A DNA stretch of 64,000 nt, from positions 36,521-100,520 of the forward strand of contig JAIPDI010000014.1 of the NCBI GenBank assembly GCA_021737785.1, written 5' to 3'. Shown here in pieces: positions 1 to 9,056 of this stretch; within the stretch, counting starts at the first letter, position 1; each line of letters opens with the position of its first letter. A program made the position numbers and the translations under genes. This DNA comes from Deltaproteobacteria bacterium (GTDB lineage Bacteria; Desulfobacterota; DSM-4660; Desulfatiglandales; Desulfatiglandaceae). The notes beneath the pieces are model-generated. The model was not told where the DNA came from, did no database searches, and saw only the letters and a program-made list of their open reading frames with translations.

Positions 1-62
1 AGGGGATCCGGGCACAAGATGTCCGCGGGCCGGACACATTATGACGCAGAAAAGGTGGCGGG

Positions 63-437
63 TCACCTGAGATAGGAAAAGAGCGCGATCCCGAGGACAA
101 ACAGGACCAGCCCCATCAGCCGGACCGTCTCAGATCTTGCCTTGAAAAACCACCAATCCATCAGGGCCTTGCTCTGGTCAGGGGGCGCCATGTAGAAATA
201 GACCCCTTTGGAGATCCCTAACAGGCCCAGGATAAAGGCGAACCAGAAAATCTCCGTGTACCAGAAGGCCCCGGCAATCAGGGCTATGCCGAGGGCAAAC
301 GGAAGGACAGAGAGACGCTTGACCTTTTCGGTCAAAAATATCCTCTTGAAAAAATCCCTGGCCTTTTGAGTAAAAACTACCACAAAGGTGCCCGAGGCAA
401 TCCACAGAAGCGCAATGATATAAAGGAGTACCTTCAT
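63..437 (-). CDS. Small four-helix membrane protein, unknown function
   Basis: This encodes 124 residues that are almost entirely hydrophobic, with about four membrane segments (near residues 4-24, 44-62, 64-84 and 104-122) and short basic loops after the first segment. A clear GGAGGG ribosome site precedes the ATG. I do not recognise the family beyond a small inner-membrane protein. The third loop contains a short MAPPDQ stretch. It is read away from the following repeat-rich gap and has no visible operon partner within the window, because its downstream side is cut by the window edge. Function is unknown. Confidence 0.6.
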   Translation of the reverse strand: MKVLLYIIALLWIASGTFVVVFTQKARDFFKRIFLTEKVKRLSVLPFALGIALIAGAFWYTEIFWFAFILGLLGISKGVYFYMAPPDQSKALMDWWFFKARSETVRLMGLVLFVLGIALFSYLR

Positions 438-619
438 TTTTCCCTCCGGACTGTGAGATTAAGATCCTGGTTGGGGGGTCTCTTGCCGTGCCAAAAGGCG
501 AACACCCTACTATCTTACATACTCGGCCGCAATTTAAAAGAAAAATCTGAGAATGTGCTTCAAAATATCCCCGTCCTTACCTCTTTTCACAAGCTTCAGA
601 TTCCCGGAGAAGTTTGACT

Positions 620-785
620 AAAATTGATGCATTCGTAAAAAACGTCACCCTGTTGAATCCCGCCGAATGGCGGGACGGGGTCCACGGGTTTCATAAGTGC
701 TTGAGATTACCGATTTCCGGCTCCCGGTCGAAGATCCCGTACTTGTGCGGGGATCGGAGTCCGGGACAAGCTTCTCCGGAATGAC
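620..785 (+). repeat. Dispersed repeat, about 165 bp, copy 1 (inverted relative to copy at 19834)
   Basis: This stretch reads almost base for base as the reverse complement of 19834-19998, with only scattered substitutions and small indels. It contains internal short inverted repeats around GAATCCCGCC and GGTCGAAGATCCCGTACTTG and ends in a CCGGAATGAC terminus. It carries no convincing protein. It looks like a non-coding repeat unit of the REP or MITE type. A third, partial relative is at 33016-33148. The rest of the 440-1148 gap holds this unit, the palindrome at 895-925 and a putative promoter. Confidence 0.8.
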
Positions 786-894
786 TGAAAAGGGGTATTT
801 TCGAGTTTTTGCGGGACCATCAAAATCAGTGCCTGGTCTTCTGTCACAAAAAACAAGAAAAATATGGCCGTTCTTCCACTCACGCTTGGCCTTT

Positions 895-925
895 GTCATT
901 CCGGCTGAGGGCATGCCGGAATGAC
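895..925. repeat. Perfect REP-like palindrome
   Basis: GTCATTCCGGC at 895-905 is followed after 9 bases by its exact reverse complement at 915-925. The same GTCATTCCGG end is found on the longer dispersed repeats at 19834 and 33016, so this is probably a minimal member of the same family. Confidence 0.7.
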
Positions 926-1057
926 GGGACAGCACACAGCCGTTTTGGTTGCGGTTATCCGCTTTAGTTTAAAATATATCTTATTATTTCCAAATACATT
1001 TCAATGGGATTATAGCTATCCTATTAAATGACAATTTGAAAGATACCTTGAAAAGCC

Positions 1058-1087
1058 TTGACAAATTCAGGCCCTGTATGGTATCCG
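1058..1087 (+). promoter_or_regulatory. Putative sigma-70 promoter for the acidic protein gene
   Basis: A consensus TTGACA lies at 1058-1063 and, after 18 bases, a weaker TATCCG at 1082-1087. It is correctly placed to serve the gene that starts at 1149 and possibly valS behind it. The -10 match is poor, so the call is tentative. Confidence 0.3.
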
Positions 1088-1148
1088 GTCCTCCTGTGAG
1101 ATGATAATTTCTCGACGCTCTCTTTCGTCAGTCCTATGGGGTGCCAAC

Positions 1149-1832
1149 ATGCGTAGAGACCAGGAACGGTTTGAACCTGAAGAAGGTTTTCAGAAAGATT
1201 TCCCGGACGATCATTCCGGAGTATCGCCGGAGAATAGGGACAACCGGGACAATGATCATGACATCATAGAACTTGTGGATGTGGTGAGGAAGGGAGACCT
1301 CCCCCCGGATACCGATACGGATGATCTTTCCCTCCTGTTTGACCTGGAAAACCGGCCTGGAAAAGGAGAAGATTTTTTGGGCAGAGAAGATGAAGCCCTG
1401 GATGGATTTTCCCTCCCCCTCGATGAAACGGACGAGAAGGCATTTGAATCGCATGCGAGTGAACCGGTTGCCTTTCACGACCCCTTTGAATCGCCTGATT
1501 TTGATTTTGAAGCAGCTGAAAGTTTTGATGAATCCACAGAAGAAGAGGTAACTGCCATCTCTGAGGAGGACCTGGAGGAGATACCCGAGGAAGGCCTGGA
1601 CCTGCCGATGGGAAGGCTGGTGGGGGAAATGGAAGACGAAACTTCCGGGCCCGAGCCCAGGGATGAAGGATCATTCCCTGTGTCCAAGGAAAGGCTTGAG
1701 TCCCTCATCATCGAGACGGTCACAGAGGTTGTCGAGCGGGTGGTGAGGGAAACCGTGGCCGAGGTCGCGGAAAGGGTGATTAAGGAAGCCATTGAAAGCC
1801 TCAGGCAGAGCCTTGAGTCAAAACCGGAATAG
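1149..1832 (+). CDS. Acidic low-complexity protein with PopZ-like C-terminal helix
   Basis: The protein has 227 residues if it starts at the ATG at 1149, which has GGGGTG six bases upstream; an in-frame ATG at 1101 would add 16 basic residues that do not fit the rest. The body is very rich in Asp and Glu with no obvious fold. Near the N-terminus is a DIIELVDVV motif. The last about 45 residues form a heptad-like amphipathic helix of repeated ETV/EVVERVV/EVAERVI units. This layout (acidic disordered body plus a terminal helix) recalls PopZ-type polar scaffold proteins and related deltaproteobacterial proteins. That likeness is by pattern only. It lies 147 bases upstream of valS in the same direction. 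Confidence 0.6.
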   Translation: MRRDQERFEPEEGFQKDFPDDHSGVSPENRDNRDNDHDIIELVDVVRKGDLPPDTDTDDLSLLFDLENRPGKGEDFLGREDEALDGFSLPLDETDEKAFESHASEPVAFHDPFESPDFDFEAAESFDESTEEEVTAISEEDLEEIPEEGLDLPMGRLVGEMEDETSGPEPRDEGSFPVSKERLESLIIETVTEVVERVVRETVAEVAERVIKEAIESLRQSLESKPE

Positions 1833-1979
1833 CCGCTGCTGTGATTCCGACAATGTCGTTTTAAGCCCCATAATAATCAAATATTCCCCTTACCCCATTA
1901 TTCCGCCATTAAAAAGTGCCCACATCCCGATTGGGGCTAAGCCCCTGAATTCTATTATTGCGTGAGGAGTCTCTGATAG

Positions 1980-4631
1980 ATGAAGAAGGAACAGATTGCC
2001 AAGAGTTACGAACCGGAAGCGGTTGAACGGAAGTGGTATGCATACTGGGAAACCAACGGCCTTTTCAAGGGAGAGGCCGTTTCTGAAAAGCCGCCCTATT
2101 GTATTGTGATCCCGCCCCCGAATGTCACGGGGACCCTCCACATGGGCCACGCCCTGAACAACACCCTGCAGGATATTCTCTGTCGTTTCAAGAAGATGAA
2201 AGGGCATAACGTATTGTGGCAACCCGGCACCGATCACGCGGGGATCGCCACCCAAAACGTTGTGGAGAGAGATCTGGCGGCCCGAGGCACGGACCGGCAT
2301 GCGGTGGGAAGGGAAAAGTTCATTGATCTGGTCTGGGAGTGGCGGGAAAAATACGGCGGGCTGATCATCAACCAATTGAAGCGATTGGGCTGCTGCTGCG
2401 ACTGGAGCAGAGAGCGATTCACCATGGATGAAGGGCTCTCCAGGGCGGTTCGGGAGGTGTTCGTACGCCTCTACGAAGAAGGACTGATCTACCGCGGGGA
2501 CTACATCATCAACTGGTGTCCCCGATGCCATACGGCCCTGGCCGATCTCGAGGTGGAACATCAGGACACGGAAAGCCGCCTCTACTATGTTCGCTATCCG
2601 TTTCAAAACGGAAAGGGTCATCTCACCGTGGCCACGACCCGCCCCGAGACCCTGTTGGGCGACACCGCCGTGGCCGTCAACCCCGATGACGACCGATACA
2701 GGGATCTGGCCGACGCCCATGTCCTCCTGCCGATCCTGAACAAGCCGATCCCAGTTATCTTTGACCGATATGTGGACGCGACATTCGGAACCGGGGCATT
2801 GAAGATTACGCCTGCCCATGATCCCAATGACTTTGAAATCGGAAATGCCCACCAGCTTGACCGGATCAAGGTGATCGACGAAAACGGCGTCATGAATGCG
2901 CTGGCAGGCCCCTACCAGGGAATGGACCGGTTTGAATGCCGCGAACGGATCGTGGAGGATCTCGAAGAAAACGGGCTTTTAGAAAAGATCGAACCCTACC
3001 AGAATGCCATCGGACACTGCTATCGCTGTAAAACCATGATCGAACCCCTCCTTTCAAAACAGTGGTTTGTGAGGACCGCTTCCCTCGGCAAGGCCGCCAG
3101 CGATGCGGTCCGGGCCGGAAAGACCCGGATATTTCCCGCCAACTGGGAGGGGGTCTATTTTGAATGGATGGACAACATCAGGGACTGGTGCGTTTCGAGA
3201 CAGATCTGGTGGGGGCACCGTATCCCGGCGTGGTACTGCCGGGCCTGCGGCGCGGTGCAGGTGGCCAAAGAGGCCCCGATGGGCTGCAATTCATGCGACA
3301 GCGATGACCTGATTCAGGAAACGGACGTCCTCGATACCTGGTTCAGCTCGGCCCTCTGGCCGTTCTCCACCCTGGGCTGGCCCGACGCCACCCCCGAACT
3401 CAAGACCTTTTATCCCACCTCCGCCCTGGTGACCGGGTTCGACATCCTCTTCTTCTGGGTGGCCCGAATGATGATGATGGGGATCCATTTCATGGCAGAT
3501 GTTCCTTTCAAGGATGTGTATATCCATGCCCTGGTCAGGGATGCGGAAGGAAAGAAGATGAGCAAGTCCAAGGGGAATGTGATCGATCCCCTTGCGGTCA
3601 TGGACCAGTTCGGCACCGATGCCTTCCGCTTTACACTGGCGGCCCTGGCAGCTCAGGGGAGGGACATCAAACTATCGGAAGAGCGGATCCTCGGGTATCG
3701 TCACTTTGTCAATAAGATATGGAATGCCGCCCGATTCGCCCTGATGACCCTGGACCAGGGGAAGATGCCGAGCGCCGATCCGACGGCCTATACACTTGCC
3801 GACCGCTGGATCCTGACCCGGGTCGGGGAGGTCAGCGACAAGGTCGGCGGGTTTATCGAGGCATATCAGTTCAACGAGGCGGCCGGGCTTTCTTATCAGT
3901 TTGTCTGGCATGAGTTCTGCGACTGGTATCTGGAGATGGCCAAAGAGGCCCTCTATGGAGAGGACGGGCCGGTCAAGGAGACGGCAAGGGCCGTGGTCCT
4001 GAAGACGCTCATGGCCGCCTTGAAGCTCCTCCATCCTTTCATGCCGTTTGTAACGGAAGAGATATGGCAACGGCTTCCCGGGACCGACGGGAGCATCATG
4101 ACGGCCCGATTTCCAGATTCCGCCGAGTTCCCGAGAGATGAGGCCGCTCTGAATGAGATGGATCTTCTCATGGGGGTTATCGCGGGGATACGCAATATCC
4201 GTGGAGAGATGAATATCCCTCCCTCGAAAAATGTCCATATCGTCATTGACACCGGGAATAAGAGCGATGAAGACATCCTGGTCGGAAATTTATCCCATAT
4301 CCAATCCCTGGCCAAGGTCGATGAGGCGGTCATCGGCGCCGGGCTTCCCAAACCGGACAAATCGGCCACAGCGGTATTCGAACAGACCTCGGTTCATGTG
4401 ATTTTAAAGGGCCTGATCGACTTCAAAGAAGAGGAACGGCGGGTGAAAAAGGAGATCAGCAAGACACAAAAGGAGATGGAGGTCTCTCAAAAGAAATTAT
4501 CCAATAAAGGATTCTTGGAAAAAGCGCCGGAGGAGATCGTGGTCGAGGTAAAGGCCAAGGCAGAGGGTCTTGCCTCCAGGCTTTCCAAACTGAAAGAGAA
4601 CCTCTCATTTCTGGAGACCCTCGATGCGTGA
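1980..4631 (+). CDS. valS: Valyl-tRNA synthetase
   Basis: This class Ia synthetase of 883 residues charges tRNA-Val with valine. The HIGH signature is HMGH at residues 54-57 and the KMSKS loop is at 526-530. The CP1 editing domain carries TTRPET at 219-224 and PAHDPND from 278. Several paired cysteines (WCPRC, CYRC, WYCRACG and CNSC) suggest zinc-binding knuckles. The anticodon-binding domain follows, and the last about 65 residues form the charged coiled-coil arm typical of bacterial ValRS. GAGGAG lies 10 bases before the ATG. Length and motifs are those of an intact enzyme. Confidence 0.98.
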   Translation: MKKEQIAKSYEPEAVERKWYAYWETNGLFKGEAVSEKPPYCIVIPPPNVTGTLHMGHALNNTLQDILCRFKKMKGHNVLWQPGTDHAGIATQNVVERDLAARGTDRHAVGREKFIDLVWEWREKYGGLIINQLKRLGCCCDWSRERFTMDEGLSRAVREVFVRLYEEGLIYRGDYIINWCPRCHTALADLEVEHQDTESRLYYVRYPFQNGKGHLTVATTRPETLLGDTAVAVNPDDDRYRDLADAHVLLPILNKPIPVIFDRYVDATFGTGALKITPAHDPNDFEIGNAHQLDRIKVIDENGVMNALAGPYQGMDRFECRERIVEDLEENGLLEKIEPYQNAIGHCYRCKTMIEPLLSKQWFVRTASLGKAASDAVRAGKTRIFPANWEGVYFEWMDNIRDWCVSRQIWWGHRIPAWYCRACGAVQVAKEAPMGCNSCDSDDLIQETDVLDTWFSSALWPFSTLGWPDATPELKTFYPTSALVTGFDILFFWVARMMMMGIHFMADVPFKDVYIHALVRDAEGKKMSKSKGNVIDPLAVMDQFGTDAFRFTLAALAAQGRDIKLSEERILGYRHFVNKIWNAARFALMTLDQGKMPSADPTAYTLADRWILTRVGEVSDKVGGFIEAYQFNEAAGLSYQFVWHEFCDWYLEMAKEALYGEDGPVKETARAVVLKTLMAALKLLHPFMPFVTEEIWQRLPGTDGSIMTARFPDSAEFPRDEAALNEMDLLMGVIAGIRNIRGEMNIPPSKNVHIVIDTGNKSDEDILVGNLSHIQSLAKVDEAVIGAGLPKPDKSATAVFEQTSVHVILKGLIDFKEEERRVKKEISKTQKEMEVSQKKLSNKGFLEKAPEEIVVEVKAKAEGLASRLSKLKENLSFLETLDA

Positions 4632-4818
4632 TCCGGGACCGATGGCATGCCGCAAGCGGGTGCATATGATTTCCGCAGCCGTCCCCGCCCACCCGCCCAC
4701 GGCCGCTGATTTCAGCATCGAGATCAGCGCGGGAACCCATACGGTTGAAGTCTGAAGCCTCGTGATCCCAAACTTTATACACTTTAGCTCACTTTAGACA
4801 CTTTTAGGCATTTCCCCT

Positions 4819-5580
4819 ATGAACGTTCCTGCCATTGATATGAAACGGGTCTGGTTCTCCTATGATAAGACCCCGATCCTGAAAGATGTCTCCCTGACAT
4901 TGAAACAGGGCGATTTTCTGGCAATCCTCGGACCCAACGGCGGAGGGAAGACCACCCTCCTTAAACTCTTGCTGGGGCTCTTGAGACCTGACAGCGGGGA
5001 GATCAAGGTTCTCGGAGAATCGCCGCCCGATGCCAAATACCGGGTCGGATACGTCCCCCAGAACACCGATTTCAACACCACCTTTCCCATATCGGTCATG
5101 GACGTGGCCATGATGGGGAGGCTGTCCCGATCACGCATCGGGAGGCGGTATTCCCGTGATGACCGGTCCAAGGTGGAAGCCGCACTTAAACATACCGGGA
5201 TATGGGATTACCGGCATGCACTGATCGGCAGTCTCTCCGGCGGGCAGAGGCAGAGGGTATTTATCGCCAGGGCCCTGGCCACGGATCCGGAAATCCTTTT
5301 CCTGGATGAACCGACGGCCAGCGTGGACCCGGATTTTGAGACGGACCTCTTCGAGTTCCTGAGAGAACTGAACCGAAAAGTCACCATTGTAACCATTACC
5401 CACGATGTCGGGGTGATATCCAGGCATATAAAATCGGTGGCCTGTGTCAACAGGACCCTGATGTTTCACGAAGAAGGAAAAATTACCCCGGAGATGCTCG
5501 ATATGGCCTATCACTGCCCCGTGGACCTGATCGCCCATGGCGTCCCCCATCGGGTACTCCCCATCCATACCGAGGAATAA
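4819..5580 (+). CDS. Metal-type ABC transporter ATPase (ZnuC/MntB family)
   Basis: This is a 253-residue ABC ATPase. Walker A is GPNGGGKT at residues 38-45, followed by a Q-loop (VGYVPQN), the signature LSGGQRQR, Walker B ending LFLDEPTA and the H-loop ITHD. Family-level similarity is to ATPases that drive zinc or manganese uptake (COG1121). The permease starts 5 bases after its stop, so the two are co-transcribed. No substrate-binding lipoprotein gene is visible before or after them, so the periplasmic partner must be encoded elsewhere. Metal specificity cannot be read from this subunit. Confidence 0.9.
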   Translation: MNVPAIDMKRVWFSYDKTPILKDVSLTLKQGDFLAILGPNGGGKTTLLKLLLGLLRPDSGEIKVLGESPPDAKYRVGYVPQNTDFNTTFPISVMDVAMMGRLSRSRIGRRYSRDDRSKVEAALKHTGIWDYRHALIGSLSGGQRQRVFIARALATDPEILFLDEPTASVDPDFETDLFEFLRELNRKVTIVTITHDVGVISRHIKSVACVNRTLMFHEEGKITPEMLDMAYHCPVDLIAHGVPHRVLPIHTEE

Positions 5581-5584
5581 GGCG

Positions 5585-6406
5585 ATGTGGGAGGCCCTCC
5601 AGCTCGATTTCATGCGAAATGCCCTGTTCGCGGGCCTCCTTGTCAGCGTATCGTGCGGCATTATCGGCAGCCTGGTGGTGGTCAACCGGATCGTCTTCAT
5701 CTCCGGAGGGATTGCTCATGCCGCTTTCGGCGGGATCGGGCTGGCCTTTTTCCTCGGGTTTACCCCATTCTGGGGGGCCGCCCTCTTTGCCGTGGGGGTC
5801 TCCATGATCATGGGCGTGGTCAGTTTCAAGGCCCGGCACCGGTCGGACACCGTCATCGGGGTCCTCTGGGCCGTGGGGATGGCCATAGGGGTCATCCTCA
5901 TCGACCTGACGCCGGGGTATCACGTGGACCTGATGAGTTACCTCTTTGGAAGCATCCTCACTGTACCGGCATCCGACATCTGGATGATGATCCTCCTGAA
6001 TGCGGCCATCCTCTTCATGGTCATTGTTTTTTATAAAGAGTTCATCGCCATGTCCTATGACGAAGAATTCGCCTTTGTGGTGGGCATTCCTGTCCGGCCG
6101 CTCTATTTTGCCCTCCTCGGCATGACCGCCTTTTCAGTGGTCATGACCATCCAGGTGGTCGGCCTGATCCTGGTGATCGCCCTCTTGACCATCCCCCCCT
6201 ACATTGCGGAGAACTTTACCAGGTCGTTGGGCGAAATGATGGTGATTTCGTCAATCCTCGGCATCATTTTCACATTGGGCGGATTGTCCCTCTCCTATGC
6301 CTTTGATCTGACGTCCGGGGCGACCATCATCCTGGTTGCCGGTGTCGGATTTTTTGTGTTTCAACTGATCGGTATGCTGAAAAAGAAGGGAGGTGCCTCC
6401 CCATGA
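5585..6406 (+). CDS. Metal-type ABC transporter permease (ZnuB/MntC family)
   Basis: This is a hydrophobic protein of 273 residues with about eight membrane segments, of the ABC-3 permease family that pairs with ZnuC-like ATPases. The ATG at 5585 is chosen because GAGGAA from the end of the ATPase gene lies 7 bases upstream; an in-frame ATG at 5537 inside the ATPase gene would add 16 residues with no membrane character. The GGIAHAAFGGIGLA stretch near residue 40 and the C-terminal FDLTSGATIIL are typical of the family. Its stop overlaps the next gene by four bases. Confidence 0.9.
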   Translation: MWEALQLDFMRNALFAGLLVSVSCGIIGSLVVVNRIVFISGGIAHAAFGGIGLAFFLGFTPFWGAALFAVGVSMIMGVVSFKARHRSDTVIGVLWAVGMAIGVILIDLTPGYHVDLMSYLFGSILTVPASDIWMMILLNAAILFMVIVFYKEFIAMSYDEEFAFVVGIPVRPLYFALLGMTAFSVVMTIQVVGLILVIALLTIPPYIAENFTRSLGEMMVISSILGIIFTLGGLSLSYAFDLTSGATIILVAGVGFFVFQLIGMLKKKGGASP

Positions 6407-6813
6407 GTTTCAACATCTTTTCTCCGGTAAAAAAGGTCAAGAAAAGAGAAAAGGATAAGGACGGCTTCGACAGGCTCATCGACGTCATAGAGAGATTCGC
6501 CCCAAGGGACCACCAGTCCAGGAGGGAGGTCTTTTATTATAATTACAGGATCATGGACGGGTATAAGGGGCCTCTTCTGGCCCTCCTTGAGACGGCATCG
6601 CAGATCGACCAATATCGAATGGATCCCGATGCCCACAGCCGCCGGCTCTTTCTGGGGCTGAAGGCCTTTTATGACATTAGGGACAAACTGTCCATGGAAG
6701 ATGCCGTGAAAGACATCGGCCTTGTCCGGAGATTCCGCGACCTTCTCATCTATTTTTATGGAAGAAAGGACCTTTCAGGCGAAGACATTCGAGAGTTGCT
6801 GAAGGACATGTAG
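6403..6813 (+). CDS. Conserved small helical protein, unknown function
   Basis: The gene starts with an ATGA overlap of the permease stop, so translation is coupled to the metal transporter. The 136-residue product is charged and mostly helical, with a very basic start (KKVKKREKDKD) and no signal peptide or membrane segment. I do not recognise a domain. Its position between a metal transporter and an RNA methyltransferase gives no clear role; an adaptor or regulator of transport is one possibility. Confidence 0.65.
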   Translation: MSFNIFSPVKKVKKREKDKDGFDRLIDVIERFAPRDHQSRREVFYYNYRIMDGYKGPLLALLETASQIDQYRMDPDAHSRRLFLGLKAFYDIRDKLSMEDAVKDIGLVRRFRDLLIYFYGRKDLSGEDIRELLKDM

Positions 6814-6836
6814 GGTCCCCGCCTGCCCGAGCAGAG

Positions 6837-7598
6837 ATGAGAATCATCGACATATTGAGCCCCAACAGCCGGGTATATAAGCGCCTTCTGAGACTCAAGA
6901 CCGCGCGGGGCATCAAGAAATACGGCATGGCCCTTGTCGCGGGTCCGAGACAGGTCCATGAGGTGGCGCGGGACTTCCCGGATCGATGCGAGGCATGGAT
7001 CTTTTCAGAGAAACAGCGCTCGCCGGTGACGGCCCCTGTCGACCCTATCCCCGGGTATCGCCTGGCAGATGAGCTTTTTCGTCAGATAGACCTCTTCGAC
7101 ACGGGCCGGCCGCTGCTGGTGGTCCGGTTCTCTCCATTTGCCTTGCTCATGGAAGAGGTCTGGCCCCCCGGCTGCACACTCTGCATCCCATTTCAGGACC
7201 CTGCCAATGTGGGAGCGGCGATCCGGGCGGCCGCGGCATTCGGCGTGTCGCGGGTGGTCATTCTGAAGGAGGCCGCCCATCCGTTCCACCCCAAGGCAAT
7301 CCGGGCCGCAGGGGGCAATGTCTTCAGGGTGCCGATGGTGGAAGGGCCGCGACTCAGTGAGCTGGCCCCCCGGGGGGTGCCCGTCATTACCCTCTCCCCA
7401 AAGGGAGAGGATGTGTCGGCATATTGTTTTCCCCCACGCTTCTGCCTGGTCCCGGGGCTTGAAGGTCCCGGGATCCCTGGCGGTCTGAGCAGTGCGCAGG
7501 CCCTTGCCATCCCGATGAAAAACAGGGTGGAATCCCTCAACGCCGCCATGGCGACAGGGATCGTTCTGTACCTGTGGCAGAGGGGGCGGGCGGATTGA
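6837..7598 (+). CDS. SpoU/TrmH-family RNA 2'-O-methyltransferase
   Basis: This is a 253-residue SPOUT enzyme that transfers a methyl group from S-adenosylmethionine to a ribose 2'-OH of rRNA or tRNA. The three SpoU motifs are present: FQDPANVGAAIR near residue 118 (with the conserved N and R), LVPGLEGPGIPGG near 203, and IPMKNRVESLNAAMAT near 224, which form the trefoil knot. The N-terminal 110 residues are an RNA-binding substrate domain. The start is 23 bases after the previous gene, so it probably belongs to the same transcript. The target nucleotide cannot be deduced. Confidence 0.88.
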   Translation: MRIIDILSPNSRVYKRLLRLKTARGIKKYGMALVAGPRQVHEVARDFPDRCEAWIFSEKQRSPVTAPVDPIPGYRLADELFRQIDLFDTGRPLLVVRFSPFALLMEEVWPPGCTLCIPFQDPANVGAAIRAAAAFGVSRVVILKEAAHPFHPKAIRAAGGNVFRVPMVEGPRLSELAPRGVPVITLSPKGEDVSAYCFPPRFCLVPGLEGPGIPGGLSSAQALAIPMKNRVESLNAAMATGIVLYLWQRGRAD

Positions 7599-7605
7599 GA
7601 AAATC

Positions 7606-7652
7606 AGGGATTCAGGAATTGAGGGATTCAGGGATTCAGGAATTGAGGGATT
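7606..7652 (+). repeat. Short direct repeats GGGATTCAGGAATTGAG
   Basis: The 17-base unit occurs at 7607-7623 and again at 7631-7647, with a partial unit between. Related GAATTCAGGAATTCAGG sequence lies upstream of kdsB near 14811-14832. It fills the gap between the methyltransferase and the receiver-like gene and has no coding sense. Confidence 0.7.
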
Positions 7653-7676
7653 GAACAAAATGGGAGACAATAGATA

Positions 7677-8066
7677 ATGAACACCCCAAGAGAGATCCAT
7701 GCGCTGATCGTGGAGAAAGATGAGAAGGTAGCAGAGGCGGTACAAGAGATATTGAAGCACAGGCACTACAGGATCACCCTGTTATCCAAAAGCACGGACG
7801 CCATCCGGCTTCTGAAGGAGAGGGACGTCTCGCTGGTGGTTGCGGGCGAGGCTGCGGACAGCGATTCCCCATTTCACATCATGAAGGAAATCGTGATGGC
7901 TTCCCCCATGACCTCTGTGATCCTCATTACCGATCTTCCAAAACAAGAGGTGGATGACACGGCCGAGGGGTATGGGATACTGGGACATACAGACAGATCC
8001 GTCAGGTCGGAAGAGATGATCCCCCTGCTGGCGTCTTTTGAGAAGATCCTCGGCGCTTTCCGATAG
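7677..8066 (+). CDS. Degenerate CheY-like receiver protein
   Basis: This single-domain protein of 129 residues has the beta-alpha pattern of response-regulator receivers (IHALIVEKDE, then SLVVAGEAADS, then TSVILITDLP). The phosphorylation site is not conserved: the position expected to carry Asp at the end of strand 3 is Gly57 in LVVAGE, and the conserved Lys of strand 5 is replaced in GHTDRS. One acidic-pocket residue pair (Glu13, Asp15) and the switch Thr85 remain. It is therefore probably a phosphorylation-independent pseudo-receiver. No histidine kinase or output domain is nearby. Confidence 0.65.
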   Translation: MNTPREIHALIVEKDEKVAEAVQEILKHRHYRITLLSKSTDAIRLLKERDVSLVVAGEAADSDSPFHIMKEIVMASPMTSVILITDLPKQEVDDTAEGYGILGHTDRSVRSEEMIPLLASFEKILGAFR

Positions 8067-8132
8067 AATAGATTGTCCACGCCAGCCGGGAGGTCTGAAT
8101 CGGGCGAAAATTAAAACCCTTATAGGTAGGGA

Positions 8133-9056
8133 CTAAAACCGAAATGTGAACGCCAGCCCAGCCGGCCCTTTCTTGGAGGTAAGAAGGCGAAGATCAAAGC
8201 CGTCCAAAAGGCCTTTCCTGAAATCATCCCTTACCTTCCTGTTCCATTTGTGGGTAACATTTACCGCGCTGTAGATATTCCCTGCATACCAGCCTGCTTC
8301 AAAAAAGGCCAGGATCCCCCCCAATACGTCATGATCCTGATGAAAAGATTCTATCGTGGCCCAGATAAACAGCCCGTTCAAGAGGAATGCGACCATGGCA
8401 TCTTTGTACCGGGATACATATACATGACCCAGCCCCGGGAGGACGCCTGCCATTACGCCGGCAACTACCGGATCTTTTTGAGGGAGCAATTCCCCCTTGA
8501 GGCTCTCGACGGAAAGCCGGGCCGCGTTAGGATAAAGGGGGTCTCCCATCCCCACCTTCCGGAAGTCTTCGGATGCCTCCTGCCACCGGTTTTCCTGCAT
8601 TCGGATCCATCCCAGACGGTAATGGGCTGCATTTTCCAACTGAGAAGGGGGGTCGACATTCAATACTTCTCCGAAAAAACCCGCGGCCCGATCGAACATC
8701 CCCTCCTGGTAATAGGATTCCCCGGTCAAGAAGAGGGCCTTTCCGGCAAAGGGGCTATCGGGCGCGTCTCTGAAGGTGCGGGAGAAGACCTCCCGGGCCT
8801 CCCTGTATTGGCCGTCCTTGAGATAGCAGACACCGATCAGATGCTGCGCCAGGGAAACGCGACGTTCCTGGGGAAAAAAATAGATGAACCGATCAAATTC
8901 CACGATCGCCCGTTGGTATTGGCCCTTTTCCATATGTTCCCTGGCAAAGGCGAACTGCTCGTCACTGTCGATCGTCAGTTGCTCGGAAAAGGCCGGAGAA
9001 AGGCATAACAGAAGGATGCTCAATCCCCCGAGGAGGCAAACTACGCTTTTAGTCAT
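8133..9056 (-). CDS. Secreted TPR-repeat protein with C-terminal membrane region
   Basis: A Sec signal peptide (basic start, then LLGGLSILLLCLSPAFSEQ) leads about five tetratricopeptide-like helical repeats of the YbgF/tol-pal type (residues about 30-190). After these come hydrophobic stretches including GVMAGVLPGLGHVYVSRYKDA, which resembles the GLGH/Y turn of TM2-like domains. The start at 9056 is chosen because GAGG precedes it closely and it gives a normal signal peptide; longer in-frame starts exist up to 9092. It overlaps the stop of the upstream YidD-like gene by eight bases, so the two are coupled. A role in envelope assembly is inferred, not shown. Confidence 0.7.
   Translation of the reverse strand: MTKSVVCLLGGLSILLLCLSPAFSEQLTIDSDEQFAFAREHMEKGQYQRAIVEFDRFIYFFPQERRVSLAQHLIGVCYLKDGQYREAREVFSRTFRDAPDSPFAGKALFLTGESYYQEGMFDRAAGFFGEVLNVDPPSQLENAAHYRLGWIRMQENRWQEASEDFRKVGMGDPLYPNAARLSVESLKGELLPQKDPVVAGVMAGVLPGLGHVYVSRYKDAMVAFLLNGLFIWATIESFHQDHDVLGGILAFFEAGWYAGNIYSAVNVTHKWNRKVRDDFRKGLLDGFDLRLLTSKKGPAGLAFTFRF

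Noticed and set aside
366..617. Plus-strand frame of 83 codons upstream of the first repeat
   Set aside because: It begins antisense to the membrane-protein gene and has no ribosome site or domain.
1890..2852. Long open frame of 320 codons on the minus strand inside valS
   Set aside because: It lies fully opposite to a clear valS gene, shows no family motif and reflects high GC codon bias.
7606..7652. Possible CRISPR-like repeat array
   Set aside because: Only two full units with no regular spacers and no cas gene; it is a simple direct repeat.
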